Shown: positions 40,103 through 50,212 of the stretch, piece by piece
Layout of the letters: each line of letters starts with the position of its first letter
Numbering within the stretch: position 1 is the first letter of the stretch
Source: Xanthomonas campestris pv. phormiicola
GTDB taxonomy: Bacteria; Pseudomonadota; Gammaproteobacteria; Xanthomonadales; Xanthomonadaceae
Assembly (NCBI GenBank): GCA_025666215.1
Contig: CP102593.1
Location: 5,221,001 to 5,285,000, forward strand
DNA length: 64,000 nt
Reading direction: 5' to 3'
Translations under genes and position numbers: made by a program
Notes under the pieces: generated by a model
Seen by the model: the letters and a program-made list of their open reading frames with translations, nothing else
What the model was told of the DNA's origin: nothing
The model's database searches: none

Positions 40103-41227
40103 ATGTCCCCGGTCGCGATCCACGCCCGCACGCCAGCGAAGAGGCCCATTTTGGAGAAGGTCAGGAAATCGGTCCGCCGCAAGAGCCTCGCCGTGACCAT
40201 CGACGAGGTGGCCGCACTGGCCAAGGTCTCGCCGATGACCGTGTCGCGGGTGATCAACGGCCAGGGCAACGTGCGCGACAGCACCCGCGAGCAGGTCATG
40301 CGCGCGGTCGACACGCTCGGCTACACGCCGAACCTGGCGGCCAGTGCGCTGGCCGCCGCCCAGAGCACCCGGGTCGCGCTGATCTACAGCAATCCCAGCG
40401 GCGCCTACCTGGGCGAGCTGCTGGTCAGCGTGCTGCGCGCCGCGTCGCGCACCTCGCTGCAGGTGGTGGTGGACTACTGGGACGACCTCGGCGCCGAGGC
40501 CGAACGCAAGGCCGCGCGCAAGCTGGCCAAGAGCGGCGTGGCCGGGGTGATCCTGCCGCCGCCGCTGTGCGAATCGGATGCGGCGATCCGCGAACTGGTG
40601 CGCGCCAAGGTACCGGTGGTGGCGATCGCCTCCGACCGCTTCAGCGAGCAGGTCGCCTGCGTGCGCATCGACGAGTTCAACGCCAGCAAGGACATCACCG
40701 CCTACCTGATCGCGCAGGGCCACACCCGCATCGGCTACATCGCCGGCCGCTCCAACCTGTCGGCCAGCGCGCGCCGCTTCGAAGGCTTCCAGGCGGCGCT
40801 GGCCGAGGCCGGACTGCGCCTGGACCGGCACCTGCTGCAGCCGGGCGACTACACCTACCGCTCCGGCCTGGATGCCGCGGAAAAACTGCTGTCGCGCCGC
40901 CAGCCGCCCAGCGCGATCATCGCCAGCAACGACGACATGGCCGCCGCGGCGATCTCGGTGGCGCACCGGCGCGGCCTGGACGTGCCGCGCGACCTGTCCG
41001 TGGTCGGCTTCGACGACACCTCCGCCGCGACCACCGTGTGGCCGGAACTGACCACCATCCGCCAGCCGATCGCGGCGATGGCCGATGCGGCGATCGACAT
41101 CCTGCTGCGCAGCATCCGCAGCAAGGAACGCGCGGCCCGGACGAAGATCGATCATGTGCTCGCTCATCAGCTGGTCAAGCGCGATTCGGTGGCCGCACCG
41201 GCCGCCGCGCGCGCCGGGCGGCGCTGA
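40103..41227 (+). CDS. xylR: LacI-family repressor of xylan utilization
   Basis: 374 residues if started at ATG 40103. A TTG at 40151, preceded by GAAGAGG, is an equally reasonable start and would give 358 residues. The LacI helix-turn-helix is intact (VTIDEVAALAKVSPMTVSRVINGQG), followed by a periplasmic-binding-protein-like effector domain (RVALIYSNPSGAYLGELL, VAGVILPPPL, GHTRIGYIAGRSNLSASARR, PSAIIASNDDMAAAAI, DLSVVGFDDTSAATTVWP). In Xanthomonas the LacI protein at this position, XylR, represses xylan genes through the 14-bp xylan box. Three such boxes occur in this window. It converges on xylA with a 26-bp gap. Confidence 0.93.
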   Translation: MSPVAIHARTPAKRPILEKVRKSVRRKSLAVTIDEVAALAKVSPMTVSRVINGQGNVRDSTREQVMRAVDTLGYTPNLAASALAAAQSTRVALIYSNPSGAYLGELLVSVLRAASRTSLQVVVDYWDDLGAEAERKAARKLAKSGVAGVILPPPLCESDAAIRELVRAKVPVVAIASDRFSEQVACVRIDEFNASKDITAYLIAQGHTRIGYIAGRSNLSASARRFEGFQAALAEAGLRLDRHLLQPGDYTYRSGLDAAEKLLSRRQPPSAIIASNDDMAAAAISVAHRRGLDVPRDLSVVGFDDTSAATTVWPELTTIRQPIAAMADAAIDILLRSIRSKERAARTKIDHVLAHQLVKRDSVAAPAAARAGRR

Positions 41228-41253
41228 CACGGCGGCGGCCGACAGGGTCCGCA

Positions 41254-42594
41254 TCAGCGGATCAGGTACTGGTTGATCAGGTTCTCGTAGGCTTCCTGGC
41301 GGCCGCTGACCTGCTTGGGCGCGCCGGCCTTGGCCGCATGCGCGGCCAGCTCCGCCAGCGTGCTGCGGCCGGCCGCGAACGCCGCACCGGCGCCGCTGTC
41401 GAAGCTGCTGTAGCGCTCGGCGCGCCACTGCTCCAGCGGCGAGGCCGTCAGCAGCGCATGCGCCACTTCCAGCCCGCGCGCGAACGCGTCCATGCCGCCG
41501 ATGTGGGCCAGGAACAGGTCCTGCGGAGCGGACGACTCGCGCCGCACCTTGGCGTCGAAGTTCAGCCCGCCCGGCGCCAGCCCGCCCTGCCGCAGCACCA
41601 CCAGCATCGCCCCGACCGTGTCGTACAGGTCGGTCGGGAACTGGTCGGTGTCCCAGCCGTTCTGCGGATTGCCGCGGTTGGCGTCGATGCTGCCGAGCAG
41701 ACCCGCGTCGCTGGCCACCTGCAGATCGTGCTCGAAGCTGTGGCCCGACAGGGTGGCGTGGTTGGCCTCGATGTTGAGCTTGAAATCGTTGTCCAGGCCG
41801 TGCTGGCGCAGGAAGCCGATCACCGTGGCGCTGTCGAAGTCGTACTGGTGCTTCATCGGCTCCATCGGCTTGGGCTCGATCAGGAAATTGCCTTTGAAGC
41901 CGATGCTGCGGCCGTAGTCGCGGGCGATGGTGAGGAAGCGCGCCATGTTGTCCTGCTCGCGCTTCATCTGCGTGTTGTGCAGGCTGGCATAGCCTTCGCG
42001 GCCGCCCCAGAACACGTAGTTCTCGCCGCCCAGCTCGACCGTGGCGTCGAGCGCGGCCTTGACCTGCACCGCCGCGCGCGCGACCACGTCGAAGTCCGGA
42101 TTGGTCGCCGCGCCGTTCATGTAGCGCGGATGCGAGAACAGGTTGGCGGTGCCCCACAGCAGCTTGATGCCGGTGTCGGCCTGGCGCTGCCTGGCGATGC
42201 CGACCATGTGCTTGAGGTTCTTCTGGTACTGGCCGACCTCGTCCGCGTCCGGCGCCAGGTCGATATCGTGGAAGCAGTAGTACGGCACGCCGAGCTTGGT
42301 GAAGAACTCGAACGCCGCATCGGCCTTGGCCTCGGCACGGCCGAGCGCGTCGCTGCCGGCGTCCCACGGATAGGCGCGCGTGCCCGGGCCGAACGGATCG
42401 GCGCCGTTGCCGCAGAAGCTGTGCCAGTACGCCACCGCGAAGCGCAGGTGCTCGGCCATGGTCTTGTCGCCGATGCGCTTGTTCGCGTCGTAGACCTTGA
42501 ACGCGAGCGGATTGTCCGAGGCCGTGCCTTCGAACGCGATGCGGCCGATGCCCGGGAAGTATTCCTTGGCGCCGATGTAGACGGAGTTGCTCAT
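41254..42594 (-). CDS. xylA: Xylose isomerase
   Basis: 446 residues, class II length. It converts D-xylose to D-xylulose in the cytoplasm. Motifs include the active-site His region [22 protein letters not shown], and the metal-binding [19 protein letters not shown] and [18 protein letters not shown] xylan-box palindrome lies 254 bp upstream at 42848, supporting XylR control. The neighbouring xylR converges on it. No xylulokinase gene is in the window. Confidence 0.97.
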   Translation of the reverse strand: MSNSVYIGAKEYFPGIGRIAFEGTASDNPLAFKVYDANKRIGDKTMAEHLRFAVAYWHSFCGNGADPFGPGTRAYPWDAGSDALGRAEAKADAAFEFFTKLGVPYYCFHDIDLAPDADEVGQYQKNLKHMVGIARQRQADTGIKLLWGTANLFSHPRYMNGAATNPDFDVVARAAVQVKAALDATVELGGENYVFWGGREGYASLHNTQMKREQDNMARFLTIARDYGRSIGFKGNFLIEPKPMEPMKHQYDFDSATVIGFLRQHGLDNDFKLNIEANHATLSGHSFEHDLQVASDAGLLGSIDANRGNPQNGWDTDQFPTDLYDTVGAMLVVLRQGGLAPGGLNFDAKVRRESSAPQDLFLAHIGGMDAFARGLEVAHALLTASPLEQWRAERYSSFDSGAGAAFAAGRSTLAELAAHAAKAGAPKQVSGRQEAYENLINQYLIR

Positions 42595-42847
42595 GGGAGG
42601 CGGGGTCCTGTGGAGTGGGAGGAAGAAGACGCGCGTAGCTGCCGAGCTACCGCAGCGGCAGCGATCGGCGAGCTGGACGCAGGCGCGAATGGATGGAGGG
42701 GCGCCGGCAGGGGCCTGCGCGCTGCGCGATCGCCGTCGCCGGCACGCGCACCTGTGGCGCGGAGACTGCAGGCCCGGTCCAGGGCGGCACTCGGGCGCCG
42801 CATCCGGTAGCCTGCACGCCTGTCGCGCAGCGTCTTACGCGACGTTA

Positions 42848-42861
42848 TGGTAGCGCTATCA
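42848..42861. promoter_or_regulatory. Xylan box upstream of xylA (one mismatch)
   Basis: TGGTAGCGCTATCA matches the xylan box (TGGTAGCGCTAACA) at 13 of 14 positions. It lies in the 503-bp gap between divergent xylA and ttcA, 254 bp before the xylA start. Nothing else identifiable was seen in that gap. Confidence 0.75.
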
Positions 42862-43097
42862 GAAACCGCGCTAAAAAAAGCTTCACTGCGGAGGGAAGCC
42901 GACGGGGCCATCAGATGCGGTTCGCAAGCCGGGACCACGCGGACTTTACCCAGCCCATCGGCGAAACGCTTGCTGCGCTGCGCCATCGGCGTGCGCAGCG
43001 TGCGCGCCCCACAGTGCCGAGCGCGGTGGGCAGCGCGCGCCGCGCCCGATCTCGCGCGCGCGGACGGCATGCGTCGCGCCAACTACAATGCGTGCCG

Positions 43098-43973
43098 ATG
43101 ACACCCGCGCCCTTGCCCCTGCCGCAACTCCTCGCCGATCCCGCCCCGCGCGACCGGCGCACGCCCTCGGCGCTGGGCAAGCGCCTGTGCCGACAGGTCG
43201 GCCAGGCGATCGCCGATTTCGGCATGATCGAAGCCGGCGACAAGGTCATGGTGTGCCTGTCCGGCGGCAAGGACAGCTACACCCTGCTGGACATCCTGTT
43301 GCAGCTGCAGCGCAAGGCGCCGGTGCCGTTCGAGCTGGTGGCGGTGAACCTGGACCAGAAGCAGCCCGGCTTCCCCGCGCAGGTGTTGCCCGACTACCTG
43401 CGCGGCCTCGGCGTGGCCTGGCACGTGATCGAACAGGACACCTATTCGGTGGTCAGCCGCGTGGTGCCCGAGGGCAAGACCCTGTGCTCGCTGTGCTCGC
43501 GGCTGCGCCGCGGCGCGCTGTACCGCTACGCCGCCGAAAACGGCATCAGCAAGATCGCCCTGGGCCACCACCGCGACGACCTCGTCGCCACCTTCTTCAT
43601 GAACCTGTTCTTCCACGCCCGGCTCGCGGCGATGGCGCCGAAGCTGCGCAGCGACGACGGCCGCCACGTGGTGATCCGGCCGCTGGCCTACGTGCGCGAG
43701 GCCGACATCGCCGAGTACGCGCAGGCGCGCGGCTTCCCGCTGATCCCGTGCACGCTGTGCGGCAGCCAGGAGACCCTGCAGCGGCGCCAGGTCGGGCTGA
43801 TGCTGCAGCAGTGGGACCGCGAGCATCCGGGCCGCATCGAGCAGATCGCGCGCGCCATGGGCAACGTGCAGCCGTCGCAGCTGGCCGACCCGGCGCTGTT
43901 CGATTTTCGCGCGCTCGGCGCTGCCGATGCCCCGCCAGCCATGGCCTGGCCCAGCGGCGAAGAGCACGGGTGA
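43098..43973 (+). CDS. ttcA: tRNA 2-thiocytidine(32) synthetase
   Basis: 291 residues from ATG 43098. The PP-loop SGGKDS (residues 55-60) activates the target cytidine with ATP. The cysteine pairs CSLC (130, 133) and CTLC (218, 221) are those that hold the 4Fe-4S cluster in Ttc[19 protein letters not shown] and [16 protein letters not shown] are further family hallmarks. It thiolates C32 of several tRNAs. rdgC follows 132 bp later. Confidence 0.96.
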   Translation: MTPAPLPLPQLLADPAPRDRRTPSALGKRLCRQVGQAIADFGMIEAGDKVMVCLSGGKDSYTLLDILLQLQRKAPVPFELVAVNLDQKQPGFPAQVLPDYLRGLGVAWHVIEQDTYSVVSRVVPEGKTLCSLCSRLRRGALYRYAAENGISKIALGHHRDDLVATFFMNLFFHARLAAMAPKLRSDDGRHVVIRPLAYVREADIAEYAQARGFPLIPCTLCGSQETLQRRQVGLMLQQWDREHPGRIEQIARAMGNVQPSQLADPALFDFRALGAADAPPAMAWPSGEEHG

Positions 43974-44105
43974 GGCGCCTGCCCGCGGCCGGCGCCCGCC
44001 GCTGAACCGCGCGTTGCGGTATCCGGGCGGGAGCGATGCGACAATGCCCGCCGCCCACCCTGCGCATGGCGCCGGGCCGTTCCCGTTCCTTCTGCTGGAT
44101 GCTCG

Positions 44106-45014
44106 ATGTTCTTTCGCAACCTGACCCTGTTCCGCTTCCCCACCACGCTCGATTTCTCCGAGATCGACAAGCTCCTGCCGGAGGTCCAGCTCAAGCCGGT
44201 CGGCCCGCTGGAAATGAGCTCGCGCGGCTTCATCTCCCCGTTCGGCCGCGACGAACGCGAAGTGCTGTCGCACCGCATCGCCGAATTCCTGTGGCTGACC
44301 GTCGGCGGCGAGGACAAGATCCTGCCCGGCTCGGTGGTCAACGACCTGCTCGAGCGCAAGGTCGCCGAGATCGAGGAGAAGGAAGGGCGCCGGCCCGGCG
44401 GCAAGGCGCGCAAGCGGCTCAAGGACGACCTGATCCACGAACTGCTGCCGCGCGCCTTCGTCAAGACCTCGCGCACCGACGCGATGCTCGACCTGCAGCA
44501 CGGCTACGTCGCGGTGGACACCTCCAGCCGCAAGAGCGGCGAGAACGTGATGTCCGAGATCCGCGGCGTGCTGGGCAGCTTCCCGGCGCTGCCGCTGAAC
44601 GCGGAAGTGGCGCCGCGCTCGATCCTGACCGGCTGGATCGCCGGCGAACCCTTGCCCGAAGGCCTGAGCCTGGGCGAGGAGTGCGAGATGAAGGATCCGA
44701 TCGAAGGCGGCGCGGTGGTCAAGTGCCAGCATCAGGAACTGCGCTGCGACGAGATCGACAAGCACCTGGAAGCCGGCAAGCAGGTCACCAAGCTGGCGCT
44801 GATCCTGGACGACCACGTCTCCTTCGTGCTCGGCGACGACCTGGTGATCCGCAAGCTGAAGTTCCTCGACGGCGCCCTGGACCAGCTGGAGAACGCCGAC
44901 CAGGACGGCGTGCGCGCCGAACTGGACGCCCGCTTCGCGCTGATGAGCGCCGAGGTGCGACGCCTGTTCCTGCTGCTGGAAGAAGCGCTGAAGCTGAGCA
45001 AGGCGGAGACCTGA
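44106..45014 (+). CDS. rdgC: Recombination-associated protein RdgC
   Basis: 302 residues, the normal RdgC length. Characteristic segments are MFFRNLTLFRF, GFISPFGRDE, LPRAFVKTSRTDAMLDL and LILDDHVSFVLGDDLVIRKLKFLDG. RdgC forms a ring-shaped dimer around double-stranded DNA and modulates RecA. A REP-like tandem array begins 36 bp after the stop. Confidence 0.96.
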   Translation: MFFRNLTLFRFPTTLDFSEIDKLLPEVQLKPVGPLEMSSRGFISPFGRDEREVLSHRIAEFLWLTVGGEDKILPGSVVNDLLERKVAEIEEKEGRRPGGKARKRLKDDLIHELLPRAFVKTSRTDAMLDLQHGYVAVDTSSRKSGENVMSEIRGVLGSFPALPLNAEVAPRSILTGWIAGEPLPEGLSLGEECEMKDPIEGGAVVKCQHQELRCDEIDKHLEAGKQVTKLALILDDHVSFVLGDDLVIRKLKFLDGALDQLENADQDGVRAELDARFALMSAEVRRLFLLLEEALKLSKAET

Positions 45015-45049
45015 GGCGAGGCCGGCAGCGGGCCACCCGGCTTGCCGGT

Positions 45050-45310
45050 TCCGCTCGTCGCGACTGAAGTCGCTCCCACAAGGAGCCCTCGGCGAGCTTG
45101 CTGGGTGCACCGTGGGAGGGACTTCAGTCCCGACTGCAGCCGAAGCCGGCGAACGTCCCGACTCCGCTCGTCGCGGCTGAAGTCGCTCCCACAAGCGGCC
45201 CTCGGCGAGCTTGCTGGGTGCACTGTGGTAGGGACTTCAGTCCCGACTGCAGCCGAAGCCGGCGAACGTCCCGACTCCGCTCGTCGCGGCTGCGGCCGCT
45301 CCTGCGGGGC
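45050..45310. repeat. Tandem 113-bp BIME-like array (two units plus a partial third)
   Basis: TCCGCTCGTCGCG recurs at 45050, 45163 and 45276, an exact 113-bp period. Each full unit holds two opposed REP-like units, GTCGCGACTGAAGTCGC-type (45057-45080 in the first) and GGGACTTCAGTCCCGAC-type, joined by GGCGAGCTTGCTGGGTGCAC. The third copy is truncated. The array occupies most of the 426-bp gap between rdgC and the YgjP-like gene. Confidence 0.85.
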
Positions 45311-45440
45311 GCGGCGTGCGCTGCTCGGATCCACTGCCGAACGATGCGGGGGCGACTGTGACCGCAATCCAGCTGAAGCATGCAGTGCGAACGGTGCGCG
45401 CTGTCACCGTGCATGCGCGCCTGGGCGGTATGCTGTGCGC

Positions 45441-46220
45441 ATGCCCGATTTCCTCCGTCGCCTGATCGCGCCGCCCGCCGCGGCCGTCGAACGCGACCTC
45501 GTCCGCCTGCGGTTGGACGAGCGCGAGATCGACGTGCTGCGCGTGCGCGACCCGCGCGCGCGGCGGATCAAGCTCAGCGTCGACGAGCGCGGCGCGCGCC
45601 TGACCCTGCCGCTGCGCGCCAGCCTGGTGTCCGGCGAGCGTTTCCTGCTCGAACACCGGCACTGGCTCGGCGAGCAGCTGGCGCGCTATCAGGAAGACGA
45701 CAACGAACCCGGCCTGCAGCGCGGCGTGCCCGGCTGGCTGCCGCTGCGCGGCGAACGCCTGCCGCTGCGCTGGAGCGAGGGCCGCTACGCGCGGCTGCAG
45801 GTCGATGCCGACGGGGCGCAGCTGCAGTTGCCGGCGCGCGCCGGCGATGCGGCGATCGCGCGCGCGCTGCGCGAGTTCTACGAGGCGCAGGCGCGCGCCG
45901 ATGTCGGTCGCTGGTTGCCCAAGTACCTGCCCTCGCTGCCGCGCGCGCCGGCGCGGGTGCGGCTGAAGGTGATGTCCTCGCAATGGGGCTCGCTGGCGCC
46001 GGACGGCTCGATGGCGCTGGATCTGGCGTTGGTGCTGGGACAGCCCTCGGCGTTCGAATACGTGCTGGTCCACGAGCTGTGCCACCTGATCCAGGCCAAC
46101 CACTCGCCCGCGTTCTGGCGCGAGGTGGAAGCACGGTACCCGGCCTGGCGTGCCGAGCGCGACTATTTCCACGCGCATGGGCGGCGCCTGAAGGCGCAGT
46201 TGCGGCGGCTGTTGAGCTGA
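45441..46220 (+). CDS. YgjP-like (DUF45, M48-related) metal-dependent hydrolase
   Basis: 259 residues from ATG 45441. The C-terminal half bears the zincin-like HELCHLIQANHSPAFW (His211, Glu212, His215 and the third ligand His221). Before it, VMSSQWGSLAPDGSMALDLALVL is the family's conserved strand region. The N-terminal part (RRIKLSVDERGARLTLP) also fits the YgjP/SprT-like group. E. coli YgjP has been reported to act as a UTP pyrophosphatase. Whether this protein does so is unknown. Confidence 0.88.
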   Translation: MPDFLRRLIAPPAAAVERDLVRLRLDEREIDVLRVRDPRARRIKLSVDERGARLTLPLRASLVSGERFLLEHRHWLGEQLARYQEDDNEPGLQRGVPGWLPLRGERLPLRWSEGRYARLQVDADGAQLQLPARAGDAAIARALREFYEAQARADVGRWLPKYLPSLPRAPARVRLKVMSSQWGSLAPDGSMALDLALVLGQPSAFEYVLVHELCHLIQANHSPAFWREVEARYPAWRAERDYFHAHGRRLKAQLRRLLS

Positions 46221-46868
46221 GGCGTCTCGTGCACGCCGCTGTCGCGCGCGCACGAGGCAAGCCAACTCGAAGCTGTTTCAGCCCGGACGATGACGTAGCG
46301 CCCGGACGCATGAGAGCGGCCCGGCGGGTTGGGCCTGGCAGGCCGGCAGCCGGCGTCGTGCGACACGGCGGCAAGGCACGCAACGCGGCCACACCGGGCG
46401 AATCCGGCAGCGTCTTCGGGAAGGGATGGTTCGCCTCGAGGCGCGCAGCGCCGTGGCGATGGACAGATTCGGAGAAAACGGAAGGACGGCGCGTTTCGCC
46501 TCAGCGCTGCGGAAGAAGAACTCCATGCGCAGCGCCCGGCAGGCCCCCGCTCCCCGCCTACCTCACACCTGGCACGACCTCCGGCGCCAGCGAACGATAC
46601 GGTCCGTGCGGCGCTACGCCGGCATGTCAGGACGCCGGGATCGGGCCGCGTACGCAAGACGTATCGCGTCTATGCCTGTCTTGTCGGCAGGCGTGGCGGG
46701 AACTTAAGCGAAATTTTTTCTACACACAAGCTTCATGGACACCGTGCAGGCGACGCATTCAGCCGCCAGCGGCCATCCCCCCGGCGCCAGTGTCCTGGAC
46801 GCTCCGGGAGCGCTGCGCGGGCGTAAGCGCCCGCGCACGACGCCACCGCGCGACCCCGCGGTGCCCGG
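46221..46868. other. 648-bp gap without a convincing gene
   Basis: Open frames here have shadow-like, Arg/Ala-rich translations and no family resemblance. Apart from a FliA-type promoter-like sequence at 46681-46707 (minus strand), I see nothing recognisable. Confidence 0.5.
46681..46707 (-). promoter_or_regulatory. FliA (sigma-28)-like promoter with no gene downstream
   Basis: On the minus strand TTAAGTTC, an 11-nt spacer, then GCCGACAA. Against the TAAAGTTT-N11-GCCGATAA consensus this is 6/8 and 7/8. It points toward 46.2 kb, where no minus-strand gene is recognised. Confidence 0.45.
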
Positions 46869-49049
46869 CTAGGCGCCGACGGCCAGATCGAGCTCGGCCG
46901 GTGCCGGAGCGGCCATGGCGGGCCGTTGGTGCGGCGCCTCGGCGCGCGCCTGCAGCCGGAACACCGCCACCGCCGCGGCCAGCGCGCCGGCCTGCTGTTC
47001 CAGCGCATGCGAGGCCGCGGTGGCCTGTTCCACCAGCGCCAGGTTCTGCTGCGTGGTGCGGTCCATCTGCGCCATCGCCTGGCCGACCTGCTCGATGCCG
47101 GCCGACTGCGCCTGCGACGCCACCGCGATCCCGGCCACGACCTCGTTGACCTCGCCCACCGACGCCAGCACCCGGCCCATGGTCTGGCCGGCGCCATGGA
47201 CCTGCGTCGAGGCCACCGCGACCTGCGACAGCGAGGCCTCGATCAGCGTCTTGATCTCCTTCGCCGCGCCGGCCGAGCGTTGCGCCAGCGCGCGCACCTC
47301 GCTGGCGACGACGGCGAAGCCGCGGCCCTGTTCGCCGGCGCGCGCCGCCTCCACCGCCGCGTTGAGGGCGAGGATGTTGGTCTGGAACGCGATGCTGTCG
47401 ATCACCGCGATGATCTCGCCGATCTTGCGCGACGACCCCTGCACGCCCTGCATCGCCGCCACCGCTTCGTCGATCGCCGCGCCACCCTGGCGCGCGACCG
47501 ATGCGGCCGCGTGCGCCAGCTGGTTGGCCTGATGCGCGTGCGCAGCGTTCTGCTTGACCGTCTCGGTCAGCTGCGCCGCCGAGGCCGCGGTGCGCTCCAG
47601 CGCGCCGGCCTGCTCGGCGCTGCGCCGCGACAGGTCCTGGTGCCCATCGGCGATGGCGCCGGCCTCGCTGTCGATCGCCGCGGCCGCGCGCTGGATCCCG
47701 GCCACGATCATGGCCAGCTGGTCGGCGGTGGCGTTGGCATCGTCGCGCATGCGCGCGAACACGCCGTGGAATTCGCCGTGCATGCGCACGCCCAGGTCGC
47801 CGCAGGCGATGGCGCGCAGCAGCGTCGACAGCGCGCCGAGGTTGCCGTCCACGGCGGCCATCAGCTGGTTCAGGCTTTCGAGCATGATGCGGAAATCGTG
47901 CTGGTGGCGGCTGACGTCGCCGCGCGCGCTGAAGTCGCCGGCCGCCGCGGCCGCCGCCAGGTGCCAGATGTCGCGGTTGAGCGCGCCCAGATTGGCCTTG
48001 ATCGCGTCCATGGTGTCGGAGATCGCCGCCTGCTCGCCGGGCAGGCGCGGCATGTCCTCGCTGAGGTCGCCGATCGCGTAGCGCTGCATCAGCGCGACCG
48101 TGCACTGCACCGTGCCCACGTGCAGCTCGACCAAGGCATTGGCATCGTGCAGCAGTTGCCCGTATTCGCCGGGGAACCCCGCCGCGTCGCTGCGGTGCGC
48201 GACCGCGCCGGCCGCGTGGCGCTGCGCCATCTGCCGTTGCTCGGCGAGCACCGCGCGCAGCTGCGCCTGCATGGTCTGCATGCTGCGCAGCAGCTCGGCG
48301 GCCTCGTCGTTGCCGTGCACCGGCAACGGTGCGTCGAGGCGGCCGGCGGCGATCGCCGCGGCGATCCGCGTGCCTTCGCGCAGCGGCCGCACCAGGCTCT
48401 GGGTGATGCACCAGCCCAGCCAGGTGGCCACCGCCAGCAGCAGGCCGCCGCCGATCAGCAGCATCCAGCGCGCGCGGGTCATCGTCGCCACCGCATCGGC
48501 GTAGGCCTGGTCGCTGAGCGTGCGCAGGTGCGCGGCATTGCGCTGGATCGCCTGCTGCCATTGCGCCAGCAGCGGCTGCAGCGTGTACAGGTGCAGGGTC
48601 TGCGCGTCCAGGTTCTGGTTGTCGGCGGCCAGCGCCAGCACCTGGGTCTGGAACGGCTGCACCTGGACAAAGGCCTGGTCGATCGCGGCGCGGCGCTGCG
48701 CGCCGGTGCGGTCGGCCGGATCCAGGCGCATCGCGAACAGCTTGCGGCGCACCTGCGCGTAGTCGCGCGCGGCCTGGCCGATCGCGCGCACCACCTCCCG
48801 CTTCTCGTCGGGGTTGGTCAGGATCACATCGTTGAGCAGGCCGATTTCCAGGCGCGCCTGGGCGGTGACCATGGCATCGGACAGACGGATCTTCTCCATC
48901 TTGTCCAGGCTGATGTCGTCGAGTTGGCGGCGCGCCATGGCCATGGAGGCCAGGCTGGCGACGATCAGCGCGCCGCAGAGCAGCAGCAAGGCCGCGAAGG
49001 CGAAGGTCAGTCGGGGACCGACTGGATAACGACGGAGGAGACGGATCAT
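46869..49049 (-). CDS. Methyl-accepting chemotaxis protein
   Basis: 726 residues from ATG 49049. The first membrane helix is [22 protein letters not shown] periplasmic four-helix-bundle sensor (about residues 40-185) and a second helix ([21 protein letters not shown], about 195) follow, then HAMP ([19 protein letters not shown]). A long cytoplasmic part includes the signalling tip [42 protein letters not shown]. There is no C-terminal CheR-docking pentapeptide. The ligand is unknown. A FliA-type promoter lies 142 bp upstream, so expression should go with the flagellar regulon. Confidence 0.95.
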   Translation of the reverse strand: MIRLLRRYPVGPRLTFAFAALLLLCGALIVASLASMAMARRQLDDISLDKMEKIRLSDAMVTAQARLEIGLLNDVILTNPDEKREVVRAIGQAARDYAQVRRKLFAMRLDPADRTGAQRRAAIDQAFVQVQPFQTQVLALAADNQNLDAQTLHLYTLQPLLAQWQQAIQRNAAHLRTLSDQAYADAVATMTRARWMLLIGGGLLLAVATWLGWCITQSLVRPLREGTRIAAAIAAGRLDAPLPVHGNDEAAELLRSMQTMQAQLRAVLAEQRQMAQRHAAGAVAHRSDAAGFPGEYGQLLHDANALVELHVGTVQCTVALMQRYAIGDLSEDMPRLPGEQAAISDTMDAIKANLGALNRDIWHLAAAAAAGDFSARGDVSRHQHDFRIMLESLNQLMAAVDGNLGALSTLLRAIACGDLGVRMHGEFHGVFARMRDDANATADQLAMIVAGIQRAAAAIDSEAGAIADGHQDLSRRSAEQAGALERTAASAAQLTETVKQNAAHAHQANQLAHAAASVARQGGAAIDEAVAAMQGVQGSSRKIGEIIAVIDSIAFQTNILALNAAVEAARAGEQGRGFAVVASEVRALAQRSAGAAKEIKTLIEASLSQVAVASTQVHGAGQTMGRVLASVGEVNEVVAGIAVASQAQSAGIEQVGQAMAQMDRTTQQNLALVEQATAASHALEQQAGALAAAVAVFRLQARAEAPHQRPAMAAPAPAELDLAVGA

Positions 49050-49190
49050 CGGGGCGGGGAGAGGTTCGGGCGCAATTGCCCACACGTACCCTGGCCACCA
49101 AGCTTTACCGAAACGCGACCGACCTACGACAACATGGCGAACTGTGACGCCGGGTGGATCGCAACCGCGGCGTGTCGCGCGTCGCAGCCT

Positions 49191-49217
49191 CTATCGGCGG
49201 CAATGCCGGAAACTTGA
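49191..49217 (-). promoter_or_regulatory. FliA (sigma-28) promoter for the chemoreceptor gene
   Basis: Minus strand TCAAGTTT, an 11-nt spacer, GCCGATAG, which is 7/8 and 7/8 against the TAAAGTTT-N11-GCCGATAA consensus, oriented to the chemoreceptor start 142 bp away. It lies in the 320-bp gap to the hydrolase gene, where I see nothing else. Confidence 0.7.
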
Positions 49218-49369
49218 GCAGGCGCACGCGACCTCCGCGCACGCGTCGGCGTCCACAGGCGTGTGCTGGACGTGCGACGGCATCGGTTCGGGCCAGCGGC
49301 GCAGCGTCCCGCTGCGGCTGTCGCGCGATGCAGCGGTGGCAGGGCGGCGCAACGGCGCCGGCCGGCGGC

Positions 49370-50212
49370 TCAGAAGAAGTCGTGCAACAGCGTCGCCACC
49401 GCGGCCGGCTGCTCCATGTGCAGATGGTGGGTGCCCGGCAACACATGCACGCGGCCATGGCGCAGCCGTGCCGCACGTTCGTTGCGCAACGGCTCGGGGA
49501 AATACGGCTGCGCCGGATCGGCGTAGATCACCCGCGCCGGGCACTCGATGCCGGCCAGCAGCGCCTGCACCTGCGCCTCGCTCAGCCGCACCGCGGTGGG
49601 CAGGGTCAGGCGCCGGTCGCTGCGCCACACGTAGCCGCCGTCCACCGCCTCGACCCCGCGCTCCACCAGCAGCCGCGCCGCCGGTTCGCTGAGCTGGTTG
49701 GCCTGCATCCGCGCGCGCACCGGCGCGGCCAGGTCGGAGAACACGCGCAGCGGCGAGGCGCCGGCGCGGCGGGTCGCGGCGACGCTGTCGCGCAGGCGGT
49801 CCAGCGTGCCCTCCACGGTCTCGGCCAGACCGCCCAGCATCTCGATCGCGACCAGCTTCTCGATGCGCTGCGGCGCCGCCGCGGCCAGGGTGCTGGCGAT
49901 CGCCGCACCCATCGAATGGCCGAGCACCGCAAAGCGCTCCCAGCCCAGCGCGTCGGCCGCATCCAGCAGCGGATGCAGCGCGCTGGTCAGCAGATAGTCG
50001 GCGCCGGCCGGCAAGGCGTCACTGTGGCCGTGGCCGGGCAGGTCCAGCATCACCAGGTCCAGCTGCGGCAACTGCGCGCTCAGCGGCACGAAGCTGGCGG
50101 CGTTGTCCAGCCAGCCGTGCAGCGCCAGTACCTTGGGTCCGTGCGGATCGCCGCTGCGCAGCCCGGCCAGCCTGCCCACCCGCGACGGGCAGGCGAACGT
50201 GCGCAGCGTCAT
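49370..50212 (-). CDS. Alpha/beta hydrolase
   Basis: 280 residues. The fold is clear: [13 protein letters not shown] (oxyanion strand), [13 protein letters not shown], nucleophile Ser100 in [12 protein letters not shown], and a C-terminal His in [11 protein letters not shown]. The resemblance is to serum-hydrolase/MEST-type hydrolases. No substrate can be assigned. Its ATG overlaps the hemH stop (ATGA), so it is translated with ferrochelatase. Confidence 0.9.
   Translation of the reverse strand: MTLRTFACPSRVGRLAGLRSGDPHGPKVLALHGWLDNAASFVPLSAQLPQLDLVMLDLPGHGHSDALPAGADYLLTSALHPLLDAADALGWERFAVLGHSMGAAIASTLAAAAPQRIEKLVAIEMLGGLAETVEGTLDRLRDSVAATRRAGASPLRVFSDLAAPVRARMQANQLSEPAARLLVERGVEAVDGGYVWRSDRRLTLPTAVRLSEAQVQALLAGIECPARVIYADPAQPYFPEPLRNERAARLRHGRVHVLPGTHHLHMEQPAAVATLLHDFF

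Noticed and set aside
45050..45310. Possible CRISPR array because of regular repeats
   Set aside because: The 113-bp period consists wholly of repeated sequence without unique spacers, and no cas gene is present.
46329..46826. A 165-codon plus-strand frame in the gap after the YgjP-like gene
   Set aside because: Arg/Ala/Gly-rich shadow-type composition, no Shine-Dalgarno and no recognisable domain.
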